This document shows positions 15,845 through 23,681 of a stretch of 64,000 nucleotides of DNA, in pieces. The stretch is from the NCBI RefSeq assembly GCF_037482285.1, contig NZ_JBBEYB010000004.1:1-64000 (forward strand), given 5' to 3'. The notes under the pieces were generated by a model. That model did not search any database, had not been told where the DNA came from, and worked only from the letters and a program-made list of their open reading frames with translations. The position numbers were made by a program, and so were the translations under genes. Numbering within the stretch: position 1 is the stretch's first letter; every line of letters begins with the position of its first letter. This DNA is from Aquabacterium sp029268225 (GTDB lineage: Bacteria; Pseudomonadota; Gammaproteobacteria; Burkholderiales; Burkholderiaceae_C).

Positions 15845-16624
15845 TCAACGCTGCGACGTGAAGGGCAGCAGTGCCTTGGCTGCCTCGATGCGCAGGGCCA
15901 TGTCGAGGGCCACGTTGTTCATCACCGACAGCAGGAAGCTGTGCGGATCGGTGTGAGACGGAACGTGACTGGCATCGGGCGCCGCGGGCGTTGCCGAGGG
16001 GGGAGCGTCCGGTGAGGTCGAAGCCTCGCGCGTAGGGTGTGACGTGGTTGCGGTGGGCAGGGTGGTCAACTGGGCGCAGGCCGTTTGCCATTCGGCCGCG
16101 CTCACGCTGCGCAGGCGCGACAGCAGGTCGGCCTGCCCTTCCAGGTTGGGCGGGAGGTCCAGCCAAGGGGTGTCGTTGAACACCGGCGCCAGATCGGGTG
16201 CGACGAAAGCCGCCCACTGATCGGGGCACACTGCTTGTCCGTCCGGTTCAGGCAGGGGGGCAGTGTGTCGCCAGCCGTGGGGTGCCTGCTCATCGGCCAT
16301 CGGCCACAGGCGCACGCGCTCAGGCGGCACGTCTGCCAGATAGCGGGCCTGCAAACTGGCGAGAAAGGCGGTGGCGTGCGGCAGCGGGATCGCCTGATCC
16401 AGCGAGAACCACAGTTGGTAGCCATCGCGTCCGGTGACAGCGATGGCTGGAGCGGGCCAAGCCAGATCGGCCTGCACACCCTGCCAGGCGCGCGACAGCG
16501 TGCGCCAGTCGGCCGGGCGTGACAGTTCCAAAACCAGGGCGCGTACCTGTCCCTGCGGGTCGGCCCAGGCGCGGTCCGGCCCGGCGGCGTACAGGCGTTG
16601 CCATTCGGAGAGCAAGCGGTTCAT
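15845..16624 (-). CDS. hypothetical protein of unknown function
   Basis: 259 residues. The N-terminal 180 residues look globular, with conserved-looking segments VRALVLELSRPADW, AIAVTGRDGYQLWFSLDQAIP and PWLDLPPNLEGQADLL. The DGxQLWFSL stretch recalls primase/polymerase-like folds, but no catalytic set can be assigned. A Pro/Ser/Thr-rich linker (about 195-225) precedes a C-terminal amphipathic helix ending PFTSQR. No signal peptide or membrane segment is visible. It ends five bases from the GGDEF/EAL gene, convergent to it, and lies just downstream of the nitroreductase gene on the same strand, so it may be cotranscribed with that gene. Confidence 0.6.
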   Translation of the reverse strand: MNRLLSEWQRLYAAGPDRAWADPQGQVRALVLELSRPADWRTLSRAWQGVQADLAWPAPAIAVTGRDGYQLWFSLDQAIPLPHATAFLASLQARYLADVPPERVRLWPMADEQAPHGWRHTAPLPEPDGQAVCPDQWAAFVAPDLAPVFNDTPWLDLPPNLEGQADLLSRLRSVSAAEWQTACAQLTTLPTATTSHPTREASTSPDAPPSATPAAPDASHVPSHTDPHSFLLSVMNNVALDMALRIEAAKALLPFTSQR

Positions 16625-16642
16625 GGCGAGGGCGGCTTGGAT

Positions 16643-17233
16643 TCAGACGATGCGGGCCACGTCGTCGAACGGCAGTCGGGGGCCGCGTGGGTAGAAGCCG
16701 TCCGGGGCGCCATGGCCCAGGTTGACCATGAAGTTGACCCGCCATTGGCCGTCGGGGAAGAAGGCGGCGTTCACCTTGGCGGCATCGAAACCGCTCATGG
16801 GCCCGCAGGAGAGCCCGAGGGCGCGCGCGGCCAGGATCAGGTAAGCGCCTTGCAGCGTGCTGTTGCGGAAAGCCGTGGACTCGGCCAGCGCCGCGTCGCT
16901 GTCAAACATGGGCTTGGCATCGTAGGCGGGGAACTGGGTGGGCAACTGGTCCTGAAAGCGGGTGTCCGAGGCGATCACCACGGTCACCGGAGCCAGGCGG
17001 GTCTTGTCGACATTGCCGGGGCTCAGGGCTGGCAGCAACTGGGCCTTGCCCGCTTCACTGCGCACGAACACATAGCGTGCGGGCTGGCAGTTCATCGACG
17101 TGGGCCCCCACTTGAGCAGATCGTAAAGCTGGTGGAGCGTCGCGTCGCTCACCGGCTGGTCGGTGAAGGTGTTGTGGGTGTGGGCCTGCACGAAAAGCTG
17201 GTCGAGGGCGGCGGTATCGAGGGGCTGGTTCAT
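16643..17233 (-). CDS. RutE/HadB-like nitroreductase (malonic semialdehyde reductase family)
   Basis: 196 residues from the ATG at 17233, preceded by GGAGCG. Features of the RutE-like nitroreductase subfamily are present: THNTFTDQPVSDATLHQLYDLLKWGPTS at the start (FMN binding), a SMNCQPARYVFV segment, and the late GLSCGPMSGFDAAKVNAAFF loop. These FMN/NAD(P)H enzymes reduce 3-oxopropanoate (malonic semialdehyde) or nitro compounds in the cytoplasm. There are no rut pyrimidine genes next to it, so a general detoxification role is equally possible. A further in-frame ATG at 17269 lacks a good ribosome site. Confidence 0.8.
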   Translation of the reverse strand: MNQPLDTAALDQLFVQAHTHNTFTDQPVSDATLHQLYDLLKWGPTSMNCQPARYVFVRSEAGKAQLLPALSPGNVDKTRLAPVTVVIASDTRFQDQLPTQFPAYDAKPMFDSDAALAESTAFRNSTLQGAYLILAARALGLSCGPMSGFDAAKVNAAFFPDGQWRVNFMVNLGHGAPDGFYPRGPRLPFDDVARIV

Positions 17234-17319
17234 GGGTCGCTCCGATGCAAGGACTGACAGAACCCTCATCGTATGTCAGGTGCCCACCTCTCGTTTGATT
17301 TGCGTTACAACCTGACCCC

Positions 17320-17562
17320 ATGAACGAACAAGCACAACCCCGCAATCCCTTGCACGGCCTCACGCTGGAGCGACTTCTCACCGACCTCGTGGACTACTAC
17401 GGCTGGGAAGGCCTGGCCGAGCGCATTGCGCTGCGTTGCTTTGCCCAGAACCCCAGCATCAGCTCAAGCCTCAAGGTGTTGCGCAAAACGCCTTGGGCAC
17501 GCGAGAAAGTGGAGGGCCTCTACCTCTACACGCTGCGCCAGACCCGTCGTCAAGCTGACTGA
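17320..17562 (+). CDS. VF530-family (DUF2132) DNA-binding protein
   Basis: 80 residues. The sequence NPLHGLTLERLLTDLV, then WEGLAERIALRCF and NPSISSSLKVLRKTPWAREKVEGLYL is the VF530 family signature almost throughout. Members are small all-helical cytoplasmic proteins with a double-stranded-DNA-binding-like fold; the biological role is unknown. The gene is divergent from the nitroreductase and convergent with the DUF427 gene. Confidence 0.85.
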   Translation: MNEQAQPRNPLHGLTLERLLTDLVDYYGWEGLAERIALRCFAQNPSISSSLKVLRKTPWAREKVEGLYLYTLRQTRRQAD

Positions 17563-17588
17563 CTCTGGCGGAGCAGATCGGCGCTTGG

Positions 17589-17867
17589 TCAATCGACGAT
17601 CTGAACGCCAGAGGTGAACGCCACGCGCCCCTTCAGGTTCGCTGCCGATTCGCTCGGTTCCGGGTAGTGCCAGACGGCATCGGCCTTCATCTCGCCGTTG
17701 ACGAACAGGCTCTGGTAGTAGGCCTGCCCCTTCCAGTCGCTGCTGCGGTGGTTGCTGAAGCTCGTGTACTCGCTCTTGAGCGCGGCCTGAGGAAAGTAGT
17801 GCTCCCCCTCCACGGTGACGATGTCATCGCTCTCTGCCACCACCACGCCGTTCCAGATCGCCTTCAT
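17589..17867 (-). CDS. DUF427 family protein
   Basis: 92 residues, MKAIWNGVVVAESDDIVTVEGEHYFP with later SDWKGQAYYQSLFVNG and AVWHYPEP, the typical single-domain DUF427 protein. The family is small, beta-rich and cytoplasmic; its activity is unsettled. An A/T-rich gap of about 140 bases separates its start from the divergent bufferin-like operon at 18005. Confidence 0.85.
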   Translation of the reverse strand: MKAIWNGVVVAESDDIVTVEGEHYFPQAALKSEYTSFSNHRSSDWKGQAYYQSLFVNGEMKADAVWHYPEPSESAANLKGRVAFTSGVQIVD

Positions 17868-18004
17868 GCCGCACTCCTGTTGAACAAGGCGATCATGCCA
17901 GCGCCTGCGACATATTTTTCAGAGAGATTGTCAGGAATTGGCCACCTCGTCCGACAGAGTCACCGTGCACGCTGTGTGGCACGACCTATCTGGAGGACAA
18001 GATC

Positions 18005-18259
18005 ATGAACCTGAAGACCCTTGCCACGCTCGCTGCGGCGGCCATTGCCTCGTCTGCCTGGGCCGCAGGACCCACCGACAGCAAGTGCGGAGCCGGCACC
18101 TGCGGCAAAAAGGAAACCGCGGCCAAGAAGGCCCAGCCTGCAGCATCCAAGGCCAGCGAGGCGGGCAAAAAAGATGCCAGCTGCGCCAAGAAGGATGCCT
18201 CGTGCGCCAAGAAAGACGCCTCCTGCTCCAAAAAGGATGCGGCCTGCAGCAAGAAGTGA
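18005..18259 (+). CDS. bufferin-like RiPP precursor: exported Lys/Cys-repeat peptide
   Basis: 84 residues. A Sec signal peptide (residues 1-20, ending SSAWA) leads to a mature part with six cysteines: Cys28 and Cys33 in KCGAGTCGKK, then Cys60, 67, 74 and 81, each in a seven-residue unit of the form KKDASCA. The 21-base units differ at synonymous positions, so the repeat is kept by selection on protein. A good ribosome site (GGAGG) precedes the ATG. The MNIO gene follows after 13 bases. Exported Cys-repeat peptides beside DUF692/DUF2063 genes are precursors of bufferin/HvfA-type copper-binding peptides whose cysteines are oxidised by the MNIO. This KKDASC repeat is unlike the common EGKCG repeat. 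The function here is inferred from context. Confidence 0.8.
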   Translation: MNLKTLATLAAAAIASSAWAAGPTDSKCGAGTCGKKETAAKKAQPAASKASEAGKKDASCAKKDASCAKKDASCSKKDAACSKK

Positions 18260-18272
18260 TCGGAGGGCGGCG

Positions 18273-19055
18273 ATGATCGGCTTGGGCTACCGCCGTGAGA
18301 TGAGCGACTGGGAGATGTCAGGCGTTCAGGCGGATTTCTTTGAAGTCGCCCCCGAGAACTGGGTGCGCCGTGACCGCGGTCCCTTGCATGAGTTGATCGC
18401 GGCGGGGCGCCCGGTGTACTTGCATGGGGTGTCGCTCAACCTGGGTGGTTCATCGCCTCTCAATCTCGATTTTGTACGGGCCGTGCGTGAGCTGATGGCC
18501 GATCTGAACACCTCGGTGTACTCGGATCATCTCGCAGCCAGTGGTGATGCACACCAGCTCTACGATCTCTTTCCCATCCCTTTCACACAGGCCGAGGTCG
18601 TGCGTGTCAGCGACCGCATCCGGCAGGTTCAGGACGTGCTGGGGCAACGCCTGTCGATCGAAAACACGACCTGGTACACCAACATCGGCGAGTTGTCCGA
18701 AGTCGACTTTCTGTCCGAAGTGGCCGAGCGCGCCGACTGTGGCATCGTGCTGGACCTCAACAACGTGGTCGTGAACCACAAGAACCACGGCGGACACGAC
18801 CTGAGAGGCTTTGTGCAAGGCATTGACCTCCAGCGCGTCAGCTATCTGCATGTGGCCGGTCATGAGTGGGACGAGCGCTTCGGCCTGTACATCGACACCC
18901 ACAGCGAGCCCGTGGAGCGGGTCACCGCCGAGATGGCCCGCCACCTGCATCAAACGCAGGGTCTGGCGGTGCTGCTGGAGTGGGACAACGACGTCCCGAC
19001 CATGGACATCCTCAACAAGGAGCTGGCATGTCTTCGGCTTTCTTCGACCATGTGA
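18273..19055 (+). CDS. bufB: DUF692 multinuclear non-heme iron oxidase (MNIO, BufB-like)
   Basis: 260 residues starting MIGLGYRREMSD; the frame is open further upstream, but that part is a shadow of the precursor gene. The DUF692 TIM-barrel metal ligands are visible: His51 in HGVSLNLG, Asp85-His86 in YSDHL, Glu130 in IENTTWY, Asp161-Asn164 in LDLNNV, and His193/His197 in HVAGH, with LLEWDND near the end. MNIOs use iron and oxygen to convert cysteine (or other residues) of peptide substrates into oxazole/thiooxazole-type rings. The gene lies between the candidate precursor and the short DUF2063 partner, overlapping the latter by 28 bases. It is slightly shorter than the usual 270-290 residues. 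Confidence 0.9.
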   Translation: MIGLGYRREMSDWEMSGVQADFFEVAPENWVRRDRGPLHELIAAGRPVYLHGVSLNLGGSSPLNLDFVRAVRELMADLNTSVYSDHLAASGDAHQLYDLFPIPFTQAEVVRVSDRIRQVQDVLGQRLSIENTTWYTNIGELSEVDFLSEVAERADCGIVLDLNNVVVNHKNHGGHDLRGFVQGIDLQRVSYLHVAGHEWDERFGLYIDTHSEPVERVTAEMARHLHQTQGLAVLLEWDNDVPTMDILNKELACLRLSSTM

Positions 19056-19300
19056 GAGGGCGCAGCGACGAGGTCCCGGCCGGCTACACCGCCCAGGGCC
19101 TGCGCGTCTACCGGCACCTCGTCTACCTGGGTGTCAGCCAGATGATCGAGGCGCACTTTCCTGCGGTGCGTGAGCAACTGGGAGAAGCTGGTTGGCGGAC
19201 CTTGATCGAGGCCTACATCCGGCAGTCCACATGGACCTCGCCCTATTACGGAGACCTGACAGATGACTTTCTGGCTTACCTGGCGCGAGAAAGCGCATGA
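19028..19300 (+). CDS. bufC: short DUF2063 protein (BufC-like MNIO partner, N-terminal domain only)
   Basis: 90 residues. The sequence FFDHVRGRSDEVPAGYTAQG, then YRHLVYLGVSQMIEAHFPAV and DLTDDFLAYLA is the N-terminal DUF2063 helical domain found in MbnC/BufC/HvfC partners. The usual partner has 200-280 residues with a second, precursor-binding (RRE-like) domain; here the reading frame ends exactly where the first domain ends. No remnant of the second domain is seen downstream, where DoxX begins inside this gene at 19263. Either this is a natural minimal partner or a truncated one. Partners deliver the precursor to the MNIO. Overlaps on both sides show tight coupling. Confidence 0.75.
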   Translation: MSSAFFDHVRGRSDEVPAGYTAQGLRVYRHLVYLGVSQMIEAHFPAVREQLGEAGWRTLIEAYIRQSTWTSPYYGDLTDDFLAYLARESA

Positions 19301-19754
19301 ACGACTGGACGGCGTGGGCTTGCTGGCCTTGCGCCTGTGGGCGGGGCAAGAGTTCCTGTGGGCCGGCTACACCAAGCTGTCTGCCGGCCTGCCTGCCCCG
19401 GCATGGTTTGCGGGGCTGAGTTTCCCCTTTCCCAACCACTTCTTGTCTGCTGACGTCAACTGGCTGGCCGCCGGTGTGGGCGAGGTGTTGCTGGGGCTGG
19501 CCTTGACTCTTGGCTGGTGGAGCCGCTGGGCCGCAGGCGGGCTGCTCTTCATCACCTATGTCGCGGTGTACACCGTGCATTTCGATCTGGGCTGGGCGGG
19601 GTGGAACCAGATCGACTCTGAGGCAGGGTTGGGTTTCAAGGTGCCGCTCATGCTCGCCATCATGTTGCTGGCCATCGTGACACAAGGCGGCGGACAATAT
19701 GCCCTCGATGCCTGGCGCGGCCGGACACAGCGTACTTCGAGCAGGCATGCATGA
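19263..19754 (+). CDS. DoxX family integral membrane protein
   Basis: 163 residues with four hydrophobic segments. LALRLWAGQEFLWAGYTKLS near the start is the DoxX signature, followed by GVGEVLLGLALTLGWWSRWA. The ATG overlaps the DUF2063 gene by 38 bases and has GGAG upstream; a later GTG (near VGLLALRLW) is an alternative start. DoxX proteins regularly accompany MNIO/bufferin operons, possibly supplying redox or quinone-linked function or export in the inner membrane. The role here is inferred from that association. Confidence 0.85.
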   Translation: MTFWLTWREKAHERLDGVGLLALRLWAGQEFLWAGYTKLSAGLPAPAWFAGLSFPFPNHFLSADVNWLAAGVGEVLLGLALTLGWWSRWAAGGLLFITYVAVYTVHFDLGWAGWNQIDSEAGLGFKVPLMLAIMLLAIVTQGGGQYALDAWRGRTQRTSSRHA

Positions 19755-20335
19755 ACCTTTCTTCGTCGGATGAGTTGTCTCTGGGGCGATGGGCCCGTGA
19801 GTGGCGTGGCCCGATGCTGCGTTTTGCCTTGCTGCACATCCAACCGAGGGAAGAGGCGGAAGACGCTGTGCAAGACGCCTTGGCCGCGATGCTGGGCGCC
19901 GATCCGGCCACGCTGGGACAGACCGATCTGAAGCGCTACCTGTTTGGCATCCTCAAGCACAAGATCACCGACCGCCTGCGAGGCAAGTACCGCCCTGAAG
20001 TGGGCTACAGCGAGGCTTTTGCCGACGAACTCGACAACGTCCTGTTCAACGATCGCGGACATTGGGTTGCAGGCATGGCGCCGACCGTTTGGCGCACACC
20101 GGAGGAGCAACTGCTCACCGATCAGTTCTTTGCCGTGGTGGACATCTGCATGCAGAAGCTGCCCTCCAAGACAGCCCGGGTCTTCAGCATGAAGGAGTTG
20201 CTGGAGTGTGAGGCCGATGAGGTGTGTGCCACGCTAGGGTTGAGCAAGGCCGATTACTGGCAGTGCATGAGCCGGGCGCGCAAACAGATCCAGCTGTGCT
20301 TGCACCAGAACTGGTTTGAAGGGATGACGCCATGA
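19751..20335 (+). CDS. ECF-type RNA polymerase sigma factor
   Basis: 194 residues with sigma region 2 (REEAEDAVQDALAAML, DLKRYLFGILKHKITDRLRG) and region 4 (LPSKTARVFSMKELLECEADEVCATLGLSKADYWQCMSRARKQI). There is no region 3, as expected for group IV sigma factors. The start overlaps the DoxX stop (ATGA) and the stop overlaps the next gene, so the factor is made with the MNIO operon and probably activates it. The partner candidate is the zinc-finger protein downstream. Related sigma factors (for example Caulobacter SigF) control MNIO operons. No promoter motif for this factor could be fixed upstream of 18005 with confidence. Confidence 0.88.
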   Translation: MNLSSSDELSLGRWAREWRGPMLRFALLHIQPREEAEDAVQDALAAMLGADPATLGQTDLKRYLFGILKHKITDRLRGKYRPEVGYSEAFADELDNVLFNDRGHWVAGMAPTVWRTPEEQLLTDQFFAVVDICMQKLPSKTARVFSMKELLECEADEVCATLGLSKADYWQCMSRARKQIQLCLHQNWFEGMTP

Positions 20336-20544
20336 TGCGCTGCAAGGATTATGTCTTCAAGCTGACCTCGGGGCAGCTGGAGGAGGGCGCCTGGCCGGAT
20401 CGCTTCTGGGCGGCGCAACATCGGCTGATGTGCCGCCACTGCCGGGCGTTCACCGCCAATGACGAGCGCCTGAGCCAGCTTTTGCAAAGCTACCGGAACC
20501 ACCTGACGCGGCCAGATGAGCCGCCCTCACGCTCAGAGCCCTGA
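20332..20544 (+). CDS. small zinc-finger (zf-HC2-like) protein, probable anti-sigma factor
   Basis: 70 residues, overlapping the sigma gene by four bases. The pattern QHRLMCRHCRAF provides His-x3-Cys-x2-Cys, the zf-HC2 zinc-binding core found in anti-sigma factors (ZAS domain). There is no transmembrane segment, so it would act as a soluble sensor. By position it should hold the ECF sigma factor inactive until a signal, perhaps metal or oxidant, disturbs the zinc site. This is inferred from family and context. Confidence 0.75.
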   Translation: MMRCKDYVFKLTSGQLEEGAWPDRFWAAQHRLMCRHCRAFTANDERLSQLLQSYRNHLTRPDEPPSRSEP

Positions 20545-20554
20545 GCGACGACGC

Positions 20555-21754
20555 TCAGGCGTTCGGGGCCGCTGGGGAGGAAGGGGGCGCACACGCTGAC
20601 AACGCAATGTGCTTGTACAGCGCCGCAATCAGATCGGACTGCGTCACCATGCCCACAACCTGTCGACGCGCATCGATGATGGGGACCCGGTGCAGCCCTT
20701 TGTCGCTGAGTTGCCGGACCAGGGTGGCCACAGGGGTCTCTGGGGTGGCGGTGATCACGTGGGGACTCATGATCTGCCCCACCACCTCGGCCTTGTCCGA
20801 ATTGGGGCCTGGCGTCCGTCGCAGCAGACCTTGGAGGCTGGCGGCCAGGCCCGCTGTGCGGGTGTCATCCATCTGCCTCAAAAAGTCGGCCACGGTCAGG
20901 ATGCCGATCAGGCGCTGGAACTTGTCCACCACCGGCAGGGCCTTGACCTTGTGCCGGCGCAGCAGCTGCCAGGCTTCTTCCAGCTCGGTGGCGAACGTCA
21001 CCGTCACCACATCACGCGACATGATGTCGCCACAGTTCAGACCCAGATGTCGCTCGAACGCATGCGAGACCGCCAGGTTGTAGAGCGTGATCAACTCGTT
21101 TTCCTGCACGTCCACGAAGCCGTCGAGCTGCTTGACGGCGTAGGCCAGGTCGTCGTGGTCCAGGCCGCCGCGCTGCAGGGGGGATGCATCGCGCGTCCGG
21201 TGGCGTGTGGGGGCACTGTCTGCCGGGGCGCGGTAGGGGTAGGGGCGACCCCACAGCACGCGGTGAATGAGCACTGCCCCCAGCAGGAGCAGACCCACAT
21301 TGAGCGCCACCATGGCCAGGGTGTGGGGAATGCCGACGTGTTGTCCGTGGTGCTCGTGCACGATCAGCAGCGCCAACGCTCCGCCGGGTGGATGCAGGCA
21401 ATGCAGCCGCGCCATCAGCCACACCGTCAAGCCCACCGCGAGGGCCGCGGCCCAGCCGGCGTGCGGGACCAGCGCGACACAGGCCAAGCCAGTCAGCGTG
21501 GCGATCAGATAACTGCCCAACACCGGCCAAGGTTGTGCCAGCGGGCTGTGTGACAGCGCAAACAAGATGACCACACTGGCGCCAACCGGCGCCATCAGCC
21601 AGTCGTGAGAGCCCGGCAACAGAGGCAGCACGACCACGCTCAGGGCCACACTCAACAGCGCGCCCAGGCTGGCGCGCCGACGCTCCGGGCGGGACAAGGT
21701 GGGGGCATCATCGGTCAGCAGGTGCGCGAGCCGACGGAGCAGGGCAGCAGACAT
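20555..21754 (-). CDS. HPP family membrane protein with two CBS domains
   Basis: 399 residues from the ATG at 21754. The open frame extends much further upstream but runs antisense through the ABC transporter gene and is a shadow there. The N-terminal 170 residues hold several transmembrane helices with the HPP-family signature LHCLHPPGGALALLIV. A linker follows, then two CBS domains (CGDIMSRDVVTVTF... and VGQIMSPHVITATPETPV), which bind adenine nucleotides. HPP proteins are nitrite or ion transport related; the CBS pair suggests energy-state control. The gene converges on the sigma/anti-sigma operon with a ten-base gap. Confidence 0.88.
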   Translation of the reverse strand: MSAALLRRLAHLLTDDAPTLSRPERRRASLGALLSVALSVVVLPLLPGSHDWLMAPVGASVVILFALSHSPLAQPWPVLGSYLIATLTGLACVALVPHAGWAAALAVGLTVWLMARLHCLHPPGGALALLIVHEHHGQHVGIPHTLAMVALNVGLLLLGAVLIHRVLWGRPYPYRAPADSAPTRHRTRDASPLQRGGLDHDDLAYAVKQLDGFVDVQENELITLYNLAVSHAFERHLGLNCGDIMSRDVVTVTFATELEEAWQLLRRHKVKALPVVDKFQRLIGILTVADFLRQMDDTRTAGLAASLQGLLRRTPGPNSDKAEVVGQIMSPHVITATPETPVATLVRQLSDKGLHRVPIIDARRQVVGMVTQSDLIAALYKHIALSACAPPSSPAAPNA

Positions 21755-21844
21755 GGCAGGACGTGAGCAGAGTCGGGCACCATTGTGGTGCATCTCCAAT
21801 GTGCCTTGTGCCAGAAGGGTATGTGACAAACCCGCTGCCGTAAC

Positions 21845-23611
21845 ATGACGGACCTGTCCCGCCCTTTCACCATGAGCCCCGCTGCTGCCCTCGGTTTCAA
21901 CGCCACGTTGTGGCGCCGCTTCACCCGCATCGCGGCCCCTTACTGGCGTACCGCTGACGAACGGTGGCGTGCCTGGGGCATGCTGGCGCTGCTCATCGTG
22001 CTGTTGCTGGGCCAGACGGGCTTCAATGTGCTCTTCAACCACGAGACAGGGGAGTTCACCTCGGCCCTGGCGGCGGGCGACACCGAGCGCTTCTGGTCTT
22101 CGATCGGACGTTACACCTTCATCCTCGCGGCGGCCGTGCCCATCTACGGCTTGTACTACTACGTGCGCGACACGCTGGGTTTGCGCTGGCGCCGTTGGCT
22201 CACCCAGCATTTCCTTGGCCGCTACTTCAGCGGACGGGCCTACTACCGGCTCAATGCCGAGACGGGGATCGACAACCCGGACCAGCGCATGGCGGAAGAC
22301 ATCAACGCGTTCACGCAGCAGTCCTTGTACTTCTCGATGATCGTGTTGTCCTCGGTGATCCAGCTTGTGGCCTTTGCCGGGGTGCTGTGGACGATTTCCC
22401 AAGGTCTGGTGTACTTCCTCATCGGCTATGCCCTCATCACCACCGTCTTCACCGCCACGGTGTTTGGCAGGCGGCTGATCGGGTTGAACTTCAAGCAACT
22501 GCAGCGCGAGGCGGACTTTCGCTTCAACCTCGTGCGTGTGCGTGAGCATGCCGAGCCCATCGCGTTCCACAACGGTGAGGCGCGCGAGATGTCGGCCCTG
22601 ATGCGGGTGTTCGACGCGCTGTTTGCCAACTACCGGCAGGTGCTGTCGTGGCAGCTGCGCCTCAACACCTTCCAGTACGCGCACAGCTTTCTCACCATCG
22701 TCTTGCCGGTGGTGATCATCTCGGGGCAGGTGCTCTCGGGGGAGCTGGAGGTGGGGCGTGCCATCCAGGCCACTGGGGCCTTCACCGCCATCCTCAGCGC
22801 CTTGACCGTCATCGTCGAGCACTTCGAGGGTTTGAGCCGTTTCTCGGCGGGCATTGATCGCCTGCATGCCTTCTCTGACACGCTCGATCAGCACGCTGAC
22901 GCCCTGACCCAGGAGCCCAGCGCCGAGCAGCGTCACATCGTCACCGAGCCTGGGCCGCATCTGGCGCTGGCGCAACTCACGATCTACACCCCCCGCAGCG
23001 AGCACCTTCTGTTGCGGGACCTGAACCTGTCGGTGCCACCAGGGCAGGGGTTGATGATCACGGGCGCCAGCGGCTCTGGCAAAAGCTCGTTGCTGCGGGT
23101 GATGGCCGGCTTGTGGCACACCGGTACGGGCCGGGTGCTGCGCCCGGCCGGGCCTGACATGCTCTTTCTGCCCCAGTACCCCTATTTGCCCCTGGGGGAC
23201 TTGCGCACCCAACTCCTCTATCCGCACACCGAGCGTGACATCTCCGATGCGGAGCTCCACGACTGGTTGCGTGTGGTGAACCTGCCCGATCTGGCGCAGC
23301 GCTTTGGCGGACTGCAGGCCGAACTGGACTGGGGTAAGGTGCTCTCTGCGGGGGAGCAGCAACGGCTGGCGTTTGCACGCGCCTTGTTGGCCAAGCCCCG
23401 CTACCTGCTGCTCGACGAGGCCACCAGCGCCCTCGACGGCGCCAACGAAGCCTTGCTCTATGGGCAATTGGCAGGGTTGTCCATCACACCCATCAGCGTC
23501 AGCCATCACGAAGCGGTGGCCGCGTTCCACACGCAGGTGCTGGAGTTGACCGGAGAGGGGGGCTGGCGCCTGTACGCGACCGACGCCACCGCGGCCTCAT
23601 CGCCCCCATGA
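21845..23611 (+). CDS. ABC-D type transporter, fused permease and ATPase (YddA/SbmA-BacA superfamily)
   Basis: 588 residues. About 350 residues of membrane domain (six helices; RWRRWLTQHFLGRYFSGRAYYRL is the ABC-D conserved segment with NPDQRMAED after it) precede an ATPase domain. That domain has Walker A GASGSGKSS (about 407-415), signature LSAGEQQR, Walker B YLLLDEATSALD and a switch histidine in SVSHHE. All catalytic motifs are intact. ABC-D half transporters work as homodimers in the inner membrane and move long-chain fatty acyl compounds, cobalamin or peptides. The substrate cannot be told. It is divergent from the HPP gene, with the 90-base gap probably holding both promoters. Confidence 0.9.
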   Translation: MTDLSRPFTMSPAAALGFNATLWRRFTRIAAPYWRTADERWRAWGMLALLIVLLLGQTGFNVLFNHETGEFTSALAAGDTERFWSSIGRYTFILAAAVPIYGLYYYVRDTLGLRWRRWLTQHFLGRYFSGRAYYRLNAETGIDNPDQRMAEDINAFTQQSLYFSMIVLSSVIQLVAFAGVLWTISQGLVYFLIGYALITTVFTATVFGRRLIGLNFKQLQREADFRFNLVRVREHAEPIAFHNGEAREMSALMRVFDALFANYRQVLSWQLRLNTFQYAHSFLTIVLPVVIISGQVLSGELEVGRAIQATGAFTAILSALTVIVEHFEGLSRFSAGIDRLHAFSDTLDQHADALTQEPSAEQRHIVTEPGPHLALAQLTIYTPRSEHLLLRDLNLSVPPGQGLMITGASGSGKSSLLRVMAGLWHTGTGRVLRPAGPDMLFLPQYPYLPLGDLRTQLLYPHTERDISDAELHDWLRVVNLPDLAQRFGGLQAELDWGKVLSAGEQQRLAFARALLAKPRYLLLDEATSALDGANEALLYGQLAGLSITPISVSHHEAVAAFHTQVLELTGEGGWRLYATDATAASSPP

Positions 23612-23681
23612 TGCCCATGCCTGCTACGATGGCGGCGCGCGCTCACGGGCGCCGTTTTCGTTTCTTTCACTGTGTACAGCC

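Noticed and set aside
17929..17955. Candidate ECF promoter GTCAGG-16 bases-CGAC before the MNIO operon
   Set aside because: Only loosely like known motifs and seen once in the window, so it was not listed as a feature.
21755..23530. Upstream part of a 991-codon frame on the minus strand
   Set aside because: It runs antisense through the ABC transporter with low-complexity His/Gln/Arg-rich sequence; only the part below 21754 encodes the HPP-CBS protein.
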